Assembly (NCBI GenBank): GCA_019240015.1 | Contig: JAFAZB010000177.1 | Coordinates: 1 to 5,504, forward strand | Length of the DNA stretch: 5,504 nt | Reading direction: 5' to 3' | Origin: Solirubrobacterales bacterium | GTDB lineage: Bacteria; Actinomycetota; Thermoleophilia; Solirubrobacterales; Solirubrobacteraceae | Part shown: in pieces, positions 1-4,497 of the stretch | How the letters are laid out: each line of letters begins with the position of its first letter | Position numbering within the stretch: the stretch's first letter is position 1 | Program-made: the position numbers and the translations under genes | Notes under the pieces: model-generated | Database searches by the model: none | What the model was told of the DNA's origin: nothing | Seen by the model: only the letters and a program-made list of their open reading frames with translations

Positions 1-843
1 GACGCTGCTCGAGCAGTCGTACGCGGGCGCCACCTCGTCGAGCGGCAGACCGTGTCCGCCGCCGTAGAGATAAGGCTTGCCCACGATCTGGTTGCCGGCG
101 GCGATCATCTCCTTGACCGCCAGCGGGGCGCCCTGCGGCGCGGCGGCCGAGCCGTCTGCGAGCAGCCGGGCCCGCGGCCCTGCGGTCACCGGCAACCCGG
201 CGAGGGCGCCAGGCGCACACGAGGCGGGATCCCCCTGGCCGGGCGACGCGAGCGTGGCGGCGGGAGCTTGACCGAGGAGGCTCCCGGCGCCCGTCTCGGG
301 TGTGCGCTGCACGCGCACCGGCCCCGACCACAGTCCGCCCTCGTAGGGGATCCCGAGGCTGCCCGCGAGCTGCCACCACAGGTCGATCACCCGGGGTAGC
401 CCGTCCACTGGGCCGCCGCCCAAGCCGAAGTCGCGCTTGTAGGCGATCGCCGAGCGGTTCTGCCAGGTGACCCGCAGCGGGGTCATGTACGCGAGCCCGC
501 CCATCGCCGTGGCGGTCTGGAACGTGTAGCCGCCCAGCTCGGCATAACTGTCCGGGTGCGCGAGCAGGTTCGCGCCCGAGGCGCCGACCGTCCCGCTGCT
601 CGGGTCTCCCGGGCCCCCGTATTCGGTCGCGCCGACGAGCTGTCCGCTGCCCGCCGGCCCGAGCACGATCGCGCCTCCCGGCCCCGCCGTGGCGGACGGG
701 CAGCCGCCCGGCGCGCCGAACTGCACGAGCAGTAGCGCCAGCAATCCCGCGATCAGGCCGGAGAGCGCGATCCCCGCGACCACGCCCCCGACCACCGCCA
801 GACCGCCGAGCCGAGACCTGCTGCCGCCCATCCGCGCGAACAT
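1..843 (-). CDS. membrane-anchored NlpC/P60-family cell-wall peptidase, C-terminus cut off by window edge
   Basis: The reverse strand is open for 281 codons from the ATG at 843-841 to base 1, where the gene leaves the window. Residues 1-12 are basic, and residues 13-41 form one hydrophobic segment, so the protein is probably membrane-anchored or exported. Residues about 60-90 are a Gly/Pro/Ser-rich linker. Residues about 100-180 resemble a double-psi beta-barrel (RlpA/3D-like) domain, with an 'AYKRDFGLGGG' stretch at 134-144 and 'RVIDLWW' at 151-157. After a second low-complexity linker, residues 252-281 match the start of an NlpC/P60 domain: 'GKPYLYGGG' at 255-263, then 'YDCSSS' at 275-280 with the catalytic Cys at 277. 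The His and third polar residue of the triad would lie outside the window. Family enzymes cleave D-Glu-to-diamino-acid bonds in peptidoglycan stem peptides. No Shine-Dalgarno or clear promoter hexamer is visible upstream. The peptidase call is firm; the barrel-domain call is tentative. Confidence 0.85.
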   Translation of the reverse strand, partial: MFARMGGSRSRLGGLAVVGGVVAGIALSGLIAGLLALLLVQFGAPGGCPSATAGPGGAIVLGPAGSGQLVGATEYGGPGDPSSGTVGASGANLLAHPDSYAELGGYTFQTATAMGGLAYMTPLRVTWQNRSAIAYKRDFGLGGGPVDGLPRVIDLWWQLAGSLGIPYEGGLWSGPVRVQRTPETGAGSLLGQAPAATLASPGQGDPASCAPGALAGLPVTAGPRARLLADGSAAAPQGAPLAVKEMIAAGNQIVGKPYLYGGGHGLPLDEVAPAYDCSSSV

Positions 844-902
844 AGGTCACAGGCGCCGGCCGCGGGGCTATTGCCACAAACTTGTTGCATCGATCATCCA
901 GG

Positions 903-974
903 GGCGGGGGCGCATGCGCCCCCGCCTGGGTCGGCGCATGCGCCGACCCACCGGCGCGCGCATGCGCGCGCCGG
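903..974. repeat. array of three abutting perfect 24-bp palindromes
   Basis: Three perfect inverted repeats, each exactly 24 bp, sit end to end with no spacer: 903-926, 927-950 and 951-974. Their dyad centres lie at 914/915, 938/939 and 962/963. All share the central GCGCATGCGC. The outer seven bases of each arm differ between units (left arms begin GGCGGGG, TGGGTCG and CCGGCGC), yet each is matched perfectly by its own right arm, so symmetry is kept while sequence changes. As single strands each could fold into a 10-bp stem with a CATG loop. A lone GCATGC follows at 976-981. The array lies between two divergent genes and ends 26 bp before the start of the J-domain gene. It could be a tandem operator for a dimeric regulator, a structured DNA element, or a dispersed genomic repeat. 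The sequence is certain; the role is unknown. Confidence 0.95.
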
Positions 975-985
975 CGCATGCTCGC

Positions 986-991
986 TAACGT
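986..991 (+). promoter_or_regulatory. candidate -10 hexamer (TAACGT) for the J-domain gene
   Basis: TAACGT fits the actinobacterial TANNNT -10 pattern and ends nine bases before the ATG at 1001. Transcription would begin near 998, leaving almost no leader, and no Shine-Dalgarno sequence is present. A -35 box at a 17-bp spacing would fall at 963-968, inside the right half of the third palindrome, where no TTGACA-like match is seen. An ACGTACGT palindrome (988-995) overlaps the hexamer. Confidence 0.35.
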
Positions 992-1000
992 ACGTGGGTC

Positions 1001-2254
1001 ATGCCGCGGATTCTCGACGTGGAACAGGCGCTGCTGCTGCTCGAGCTCGAACCCCCGTTCGATCAGCGGACGGTGCAGCTGGCGCGGCGGCGGATGGCCA
1101 AGCGGTGGCACCCCGACATCGCGCCACCCGGGCGCCAGCACGAGCACCAGCGTCACCTCCAGGCGATCAACGAGGCCGCCGACCAGCTCGCGGAGCTCGC
1201 CGAGAGCTCGCGGGGAGGGCGCGTAACTCGCGGCGCGGTCAAGGTCTCGGCGGCGGCGGCGCGCAAGGCGCGTGCCGACGCTGGGCGGCGCGCGTACGAG
1301 GCGGAGCAACGCGCGCGGACGGCCGCCGAGGAGCGCGCCAAGCACGACCCGTTTGGCTCTCGGGTTCCCGATCACTCGGTCGTGCATCGCTACGCTCGCT
1401 GCCTGTCCTATCCGGAGTGGGGGGTGGGAACCGTCACCGGGATCTACTTCTCGGGCGATGAGGACGACGTCCAGCAGTGGGCCCGGGTCCTGTTCTCGAT
1501 CGGCGTGCGGACCGTGCCCGCGGGCTCGCTTCAGTTCGTTGACTTCTCGAAGCCCGACGCCGCGTCGGCGCGCGTACAGCGCTTCATGACCGCCGCCCAG
1601 CACGCGCTGGCCGAGGGCGACCCCGCGCTCGCCGCCCAGCGGCTGGTCTACGCGCGGGATGCGGAGCCCGAGAACCCGGCCGTGCTGCGGCTGCTGACGG
1701 CCGCCTTCTGGCAGGCGGGCAACCTGCCCGCGGCCGCCCGCGCGGTCCGCGACTGGGCCCGGATCGACACCGACCGGCCGACCCCGGAGCGATTTGCGGC
1801 CCGCATCTACGAGGACATGGGGGCATTCGACCTGGCCGCCGATGCGGCCGCCCGGGAGGCCTCCCGGGCGCCCGGCGACGCTTCGGCATGGGAACGCCTG
1901 GGCCGGCTGCGGCTGCGGCTGATGGACCGCCCCGGAGCGATTTCGGCGCTGGAGCGCGCGCGGGACGTGGGGCCGTCGGTCGAGGGGCTGCTGGACCTCG
2001 CGCTCGCGTATCACCTGGCGGGAGACGTCGGCGCGGAGGTCTCGGCGGCGCAGGCCGCGACCCGGATCGAGCCGCGCTCGCCCGTCGCCTGGTCGAGCTA
2101 CGCCCACGCCCTGGCCCGTACCGACCGACTGGCCGAGTGCGCCGACGCCTGCCGGCACGCGCTGTCGCTGCGCGGCGATCCCGAGGTGTCGGAGCTGCTC
2201 GCGCGGGTGACCTCGGCGGCCCCGCGCGGGCTGGGCCAGCGGAGCGCTGCGTAG
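1001..2254 (+). CDS. J-domain protein with SH3-like domain and TPR repeats
   Basis: The 417-residue protein starts at an ATG 26 bp after the palindrome array. Residues 3-66 form a short J-like domain: 'RRMAKRWHPDIAP' holds the essential HPD tripeptide at 37-39, followed by a helix with 'LQAINEAADQL' at 53-63. HPD stimulates ATP hydrolysis by Hsp70 (DnaK), so a DnaK-partner role is likely. Residues about 84-115 are Ala/Arg/Glu-rich and probably helical. Residues about 127-180 ('YPEWGVGTVTGIYF' at 137-150, then 'VRTVPAGSLQFV' at 169-180) resemble the small beta-barrel (SH3/Tudor-like) of CarD and the UvrD C-terminus. Residues about 191-391 are helical repeats with TPR spacing, about six units, for example 'GDPALAAQRLVYARDAEPENP' spread over 206-226. 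There are no Cys-rich or DnaJ C-terminal client domains, so this is not canonical DnaJ. No signal peptide is seen. The client is unknown. Confidence 0.85.
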   Translation: MPRILDVEQALLLLELEPPFDQRTVQLARRRMAKRWHPDIAPPGRQHEHQRHLQAINEAADQLAELAESSRGGRVTRGAVKVSAAAARKARADAGRRAYEAEQRARTAAEERAKHDPFGSRVPDHSVVHRYARCLSYPEWGVGTVTGIYFSGDEDDVQQWARVLFSIGVRTVPAGSLQFVDFSKPDAASARVQRFMTAAQHALAEGDPALAAQRLVYARDAEPENPAVLRLLTAAFWQAGNLPAAARAVRDWARIDTDRPTPERFAARIYEDMGAFDLAADAAAREASRAPGDASAWERLGRLRLRLMDRPGAISALERARDVGPSVEGLLDLALAYHLAGDVGAEVSAAQAATRIEPRSPVAWSSYAHALARTDRLAECADACRHALSLRGDPEVSELLARVTSAAPRGLGQRSAA

Positions 2255-2343
2255 GGCGGCGGCTGTCGCCCGCGCTCGCGGGGTGGGCGCGCGCGCCCGC
2301 GTCAGCCGGGTCTCTGGTCCGCTGAGGTCCTCACCGCCCGTGT

Positions 2344-2362
2344 GGCGCCCTTACGCGGCGCC
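2344..2362. terminator. GC-rich hairpin in a convergent gap, possible terminator
   Basis: GGCGCC at 2344-2349 pairs with GGCGCC at 2357-2362 around a seven-base loop. It lies 90 bases after the stop of the J-domain gene, between it and the oppositely oriented GroES-like gene. No T-run follows on either strand, and such hairpins are common by chance at this GC content. A 14-bp palindrome (2285-2298, alternating GC) lies nearby. Otherwise nothing coding or tRNA-like was seen in 2255-2408. Confidence 0.25.
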
Positions 2363-2388
2363 CTGGGCCCGGAACCTGCCCGATCCAC

Positions 2389-2402
2389 CCGGGCGGGCCC
2401 GG
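2389..2402 (-). terminator. short hairpin just past the GroES-like stop, possible terminator
   Basis: CCGGGC (2389-2394) and GCCCGG (2397-2402) form a perfect six-bp stem. It starts seven bases beyond the GroES-like stop codon on the reverse strand. The loop is only two bases, so in practice the inner pair would open. There is no T-tract, so this is a weak candidate. Confidence 0.25.
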
Positions 2403-2408
2403 TGCCGC

Positions 2409-2798
2409 CTAGGACGACGCCACGGAGCCTTCCCGGCCGCACACCGGGCAGGACTCCTGCGGCCCCAGCGCGCGGCCGCCGCAGGCGGGACACTGCTCGA
2501 CCTGCTCGAGCACGCCCAGCAGCTCACCGACACGGCAGACCAGCAGCCGCTCCTCGTCGACCTCCACCCAGGTGCCGGCCGCAGCCGGGAACACCACATG
2601 ATCGCCGGGCCGCACCGGCATGTGGACCCCGACGTGGTCCCACCAGTCGAGTCCCGGGCCGACGGCGAGCACGATCCCGTGCTGGGGCGGCGGCTCATCC
2701 GAGCCCGGCGGCACGAGCAGGCCCGAGCGGCGCACGCGATCCGGGTCGAGCTCCTTGATCACGACCCGGTCGAACAGGGGGCGCAGCTGGTTGCGCAT
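2409..2798 (-). CDS. GroES-like co-chaperonin domain fused to a C-terminal zinc ribbon
   Basis: The 129-residue protein begins at the ATG at 2798-2796; no in-frame alternative start is visible upstream. Residues 5-98 follow the GroES (Cpn10) pattern: 'LRPLFDRVVIKEL' at 5-17, a mobile-loop equivalent with hydrophobic 'LLV' at 27-29, 'GIVLAVGPG' at 41-49, 'VRPGDHVVF' at 62-70 and a final strand at 84-98. A normal GroES ends there, at about 95-100 residues. Here a tail follows with C103-x2-C106 and C117-x2-C120, a typical four-Cys zinc ribbon. GroES caps the GroEL cage through the mobile loop. The loop is present, but the roof segment around 50-61 is atypical ('DWWDHVG'). No groEL adjoins it. 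It may be a specialised co-chaperonin or a GroES-fold protein with another partner. The fold call is strong; GroEL binding is inference. Confidence 0.82.
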   Translation of the reverse strand: MRNQLRPLFDRVVIKELDPDRVRRSGLLVPPGSDEPPPQHGIVLAVGPGLDWWDHVGVHMPVRPGDHVVFPAAAGTWVEVDEERLLVCRVGELLGVLEQVEQCPACGGRALGPQESCPVCGREGSVASS

Positions 2799-2807
2799 CG
2801 TGCGCGG

Positions 2808-2813
2808 ATCATA
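2808..2813 (-). promoter_or_regulatory. candidate -10 hexamer (TATGAT) for the GroES-like gene
   Basis: On the reverse strand TATGAT, one mismatch from TATAAT, ends nine bases before the ATG at 2798. Transcription about seven bases downstream would leave a leader of only about three bases, in keeping with the lack of a Shine-Dalgarno sequence. No good -35 is seen at a 17-bp spacing. Confidence 0.45.
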
Positions 2814-2815
2814 GG

Positions 2816-2827
2816 CACGACGTCGTG
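2816..2827. promoter_or_regulatory. 12-bp palindrome upstream of the GroES-like -10, candidate operator
   Basis: CACGACGTCGTG is a perfect 12-bp dyad. It begins two bases upstream of the reverse-strand TATGAT hexamer, so it fills most of the -10/-35 spacer. A bound dimer would block the promoter. No matching second copy was seen in the window, and no regulator is recognised. Confidence 0.35.
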
Positions 2828-2867
2828 GGCGGCGCCCCCCGCGCCGGGCGCTTGTAGTCCGATCGCG

Positions 2868-2877
2868 AGCCTAGGCT
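2868..2877 (+). promoter_or_regulatory. candidate nucS promoter element: TAGGCT -10 within a 10-bp palindrome
   Basis: TAGGCT (2872-2877) fits TANNNT and ends six bases before the nucS ATG at 2884. Transcription seven bases downstream would start on the A of the ATG, giving a leaderless message; no Shine-Dalgarno sequence is present. The hexamer is the right part of the perfect palindrome AGCCTAGGCT. A TTGTAG at 2852-2857 is only 14 bp upstream, too close for a standard -35. Confidence 0.35.
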
Positions 2878-2883
2878 GTCTGG

Positions 2884-3573
2884 ATGCGACTGCTGGTTGC
2901 ACGCTGCGCGATCACCTATTCCGGCCGCCTGCGCACCCAGCTGGCCGAGGCCGTCAGGCTGCTGATGGTCAAGGCGGACGGAACCTTCATGGTGTTCTCA
3001 GATCACGGCGGTGTCAGCGTCAAGCCGCTCAACTGGATGTCGCCGCCGACGGTGATCGAGGAGTCGCCGGACGGCATCGTGGTGCGCAAGCGGGCCGGAG
3101 CCGGCGAGGACCGGCTCGAGATCAAGATCGCCGAGGTGCTCTCGGACGTAACGCACGAGATGGCGGCGCCGGGCGTCGAGGACGCGCTTGCCAAGGACGG
3201 CGTCGAAGCCCACCTCCAGGAGCTGCTCGCAGAGCGCCCCGACTGGTGCGGAGAGGGCCTTCGGCTGGTACGCCGGGAGTGGCCCACCGACATCGGCCCG
3301 GTCGACCTGATGTGCCGCGACGCGCACGAGCGCTGGGTGGCGGTCGAGATCAAGCGTGTGGCCGGGATCGAGGCGGTCGAGCAGCTGGCGCGCTACCTGG
3401 AGCGGATCCGGGCGGATCCGGCGCTGGGATCGTGCCGTGGGGTGCTGGCCGCCCAGGTGATCAAGCCGCAGGCGGCGGTGCTGGCCGGCGCGCGAGGGAT
3501 CGACTGCGTCGAGGTGGACCTCGCGATCTTGCGCGGCGAGCGCCAGCCCGCGCTGCGGCTGTTCGCCGCATGA
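2884..3573 (+). CDS. nucS: mismatch-specific endonuclease NucS/EndoMS
   Basis: The 229-residue length is usual for actinobacterial NucS. The enzyme cuts both strands at mismatches such as G-T and G-G and provides mismatch repair in actinobacteria and archaea that lack MutS/MutL. The N-terminal DNA-binding half has 'YSGRL' at 12-16 and 'KPLNWMSPP' at 47-55. 'KDGVEAHLQ' at 104-112 links to the RecB-like nuclease domain. The active-site set is visible: D141 in 'GPVDLMCRD', and E155 and K157 in 'VAVEIKR'. 'QLARYLERI' (167-175) and 'IKPQA' (193-197) are also conserved. The C-terminus 'QPALRLF' at 221-227 fits a Qxx(L)x(L)F sliding-clamp-binding motif; clamp interaction through the C-terminus is established for the Corynebacterium enzyme. 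The ATG is chosen because 'MRLLVARC' matches the family N-terminus. It diverges from the GroES-like gene and appears monocistronic. Nothing looks degraded. Confidence 0.96.
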   Translation: MRLLVARCAITYSGRLRTQLAEAVRLLMVKADGTFMVFSDHGGVSVKPLNWMSPPTVIEESPDGIVVRKRAGAGEDRLEIKIAEVLSDVTHEMAAPGVEDALAKDGVEAHLQELLAERPDWCGEGLRLVRREWPTDIGPVDLMCRDAHERWVAVEIKRVAGIEAVEQLARYLERIRADPALGSCRGVLAAQVIKPQAAVLAGARGIDCVEVDLAILRGERQPALRLFAA

Positions 3574-3585
3574 GCGAGCGGCAGA

Positions 3586-3604
3586 CGGTGCTCCGCGAGC
3601 ACCG
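3586..3604. terminator. hairpin between convergent nucS and yjbQ-family genes, probable bidirectional terminator
   Basis: CGGTGCTC (3586-3593) pairs perfectly with GAGCACCG (3597-3604) around the loop CGC. The eight-bp stem lies 12 bases after the nucS stop and nine bases beyond the opposing gene's stop, in a 40-base convergent gap, which is where a shared terminator is expected. No T-run follows on either strand, as is common for actinobacterial terminators. Confidence 0.55.
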
Positions 3605-3613
3605 GCTGGTCGA

Positions 3614-4042
3614 TCAGCTCTCGGTGGCGCCCCAGACCGTCGCCAGCAGTGAGCGCGCTCCCCCACGCTCACGGTGCTCGCACAGATAGACCCCCTGCCA
3701 GGTGCCGAGCGCCAGCCTTCCGCCGGCGACCGGCAGCGTCAGCGAAGGTCCGAGCAGAGCCGCCTTGATGTGCGCGGGCATGTCGTCGGGCCCCTCCACG
3801 GTGTGGGTCCAGAAGGGGGCACCCTCCGGAACGGCATCGCTGAACCAGCGCTCGAAGTCCCGGCGCACGTCGGGCGAGGCGTTCTCGTTCAGCGACAGCG
3901 AGGCCGAGGTGTGCAGGATCAGCAGGTGCAGCAGCCCGACTTCGAGCCGGTCGAGCTCGGGGATCGCCTCGACCACCTGCTCGGTCACGAGATGAAACCC
4001 GCGCGGCCGGGGGTCGAGGCTGATTTCGCGCTGGAGCCACAT
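3614..4042 (-). CDS. YjbQ/UPF0047 family protein (secondary thiamine-phosphate synthase family)
   Basis: The 142-residue product matches the family nearly end to end. Using the ATG at 4042-4040, it begins 'MWLQREISL', close to E. coli YjbQ 'MWYQKTLTL'; a GTG one codon earlier (4045) is a less likely start. With that ATG as residue 1, conserved blocks are 'LLHLLILHTSASLSLNEN' at 37-54, a His at 80, 'EGPDDMPAHIKAALLG' at 83-98 and 'GTWQGVYLCEHR' at 113-124. The conserved His residues are the likely metal or active-site ligands. The family forms small trimeric proteins; weak thiamine-phosphate synthase activity is reported for YjbQ, but the physiological role is unsettled. The ATG overlaps the stop of the upstream alkyltransferase-like gene (TGATG), so the two are probably translationally coupled. 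No thiamine gene is nearby, so the neighbourhood does not support a thiamine role. Confidence 0.93.
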   Translation of the reverse strand: MWLQREISLDPRPRGFHLVTEQVVEAIPELDRLEVGLLHLLILHTSASLSLNENASPDVRRDFERWFSDAVPEGAPFWTHTVEGPDDMPAHIKAALLGPSLTLPVAGGRLALGTWQGVYLCEHRERGGARSLLATVWGATES

Positions 4043-4314
4043 CACGGCTCGGGGAGTCGGGCGACCCGCATGTCCACCCTGCTACCCGCGAACGGCACCC
4101 CCTCGCGCTCCAGCAGCCGCCGCTGGGCGGCGCCCTTCGCCAGCGAGCCGTCGGCCCGGACGATCCGGTGCCAGGGGACCGAGGCGTCCTCGCAGGCATG
4201 CAGCACTGCGCCGGCCATCCGGGGCGCGCCCGGGGAGACATCTCCGTAGGTGCGTACGAACCCCGCCGGCGTGGTCCGTACGCGCTCGAGGATCTGGCGC
4301 CGCCGGTCCGCCAC
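4042..4314 (-). CDS. alkyltransferase-like protein (ATL; MGMT fold without the catalytic Cys)
   Basis: ATL proteins bind O6-alkylguanine, flip it out, and hand the lesion to nucleotide excision repair instead of removing the alkyl group. Starting at GTG 4314-4312 the product is 90 residues, near the family's usual 100. The open frame extends far upstream, but that part is low-complexity and antisense to the riboswitch and next gene, so the short start is preferred. 'TYGDV' at 22-26 supplies the base-flipping Tyr23, and 'APRMAGAVLHA' at 30-40 the Arg-finger equivalent R32. 'VPWHRIVRADGSL' at 46-58 corresponds to the MGMT 'PCHRV' site, with Trp48 replacing the acceptor Cys. 'QRRLLEREGVPF' at 64-75 is the family tail. 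The Tyr-to-Arg spacing (9 residues) is about five shorter than usual, so the helix-turn-helix is compressed. The stop overlaps the YjbQ-family start by one base. Confidence 0.88.
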   Translation of the reverse strand: MADRRRQILERVRTTPAGFVRTYGDVSPGAPRMAGAVLHACEDASVPWHRIVRADGSLAKGAAQRRLLEREGVPFAGSRVDMRVARLPEP

Positions 4315-4322
4315 CGGCGTGC

Positions 4323-4328
4323 AGGATA
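4323..4328 (-). promoter_or_regulatory. candidate -10 hexamer (TATCCT) for the ATL-YjbQ unit
   Basis: Reverse-strand TATCCT fits TANNNT and ends eight bases before the GTG chosen as the ATL start, which supports that start and a near-leaderless message. No Shine-Dalgarno sequence and no well-spaced -35 are seen. Confidence 0.35.
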
Positions 4329-4354
4329 CGTTTTGGCCGCAAGGGGGCGCTTCC

Positions 4355-4363
4355 TGATATCGT
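4355..4363 (+). promoter_or_regulatory. candidate extended -10 promoter for the riboswitch transcript
   Basis: TGATATCGT is an extended -10 (TGN followed by TATCGT, matching TANNNT). Transcription about seven bases downstream would start near 4370, just where the riboswitch begins. TTGGCC at 4333-4338 is a possible -35 with a long 19-bp spacer. The position fits well, but the match alone is weak. Confidence 0.4.
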
Positions 4364-4370
4364 CGCGGCG

Positions 4371-4491
4371 CCAAATTCCCCGCTAACAGCGGGGGAGCGG
4401 GGGGCCCAAAGTCTCTCCGGGGCGAATCGCAGCCTGATGGCTGCGTAGCGCGTCGCCGCGATGCGCGAGCCCGACAGCTAACCCCGTCGGC
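4371..4491 (+). promoter_or_regulatory. cyclic di-AMP riboswitch (ydaO/yuaA type)
   Basis: The conserved landmarks of the ydaO/yuaA aptamer occur in order. CCCCGCT/AGCGGGG (4378-4394) is a seven-bp stem with an AAC loop, giving the GCTAACAGCGGGGGA signature. Then come GGGGCGAATC (about 4419-4428), a seven-bp stem CGCAGCC/GGCTGCG (4428-4445), GTAG (4445-4448) and a variable GC stem (about 4448-4467). Last is the hallmark CCGACAGCTAACC (4471-4483), closing with GTCGG (4486-4490). The class binds c-di-AMP and normally switches expression off; in actinobacteria it typically precedes Rpf and NlpC/P60 wall-hydrolase genes. The next gene is such a hydrolase, which supports the call. The aptamer ends only seven bases before the start codon, with no room for a separate terminator. 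The outer P1 boundary is approximate. Confidence 0.9.
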
Positions 4492-4497
4492 CCAGAC

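Noticed and set aside
903..981. CRISPR array or iterated direct repeat
   Set aside because: The 24-bp units abut with no spacers and differ in their arms; only the central ten bases recur, so this is an inverted-repeat array and not repeat-spacer DNA.
871..1461. Plus-strand frames crossing the palindromes into the J-domain gene
   Set aside because: They are Arg/Ala/Gly-rich frameshifted readings of the J-domain gene and the GC-rich palindromes, with no domain and no start signal.
2255..2408. tRNA or small structured RNA in the gap between the J-domain and GroES-like genes
   Set aside because: Several GC hairpins can be drawn, but there is no T-loop GTTCRAN signature, no anticodon arm arrangement and no conserved RNA motif that I recognise.
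2283..3689. Open frame of 468 codons on the plus strand
   Set aside because: It is antisense to the GroES-like gene and then out of frame with nucS, both of which have clear family matches. Its translation is Arg/Gly/Ala-rich with no domain, the usual shadow in GC-rich DNA.
3998..4045. GTG at 4045 as start of the YjbQ-family gene
   Set aside because: Possible (it would give a GTGA overlap), but the next codon's ATG aligns exactly with the 'MW.Q' N-terminus of YjbQ, so 4042 was preferred.
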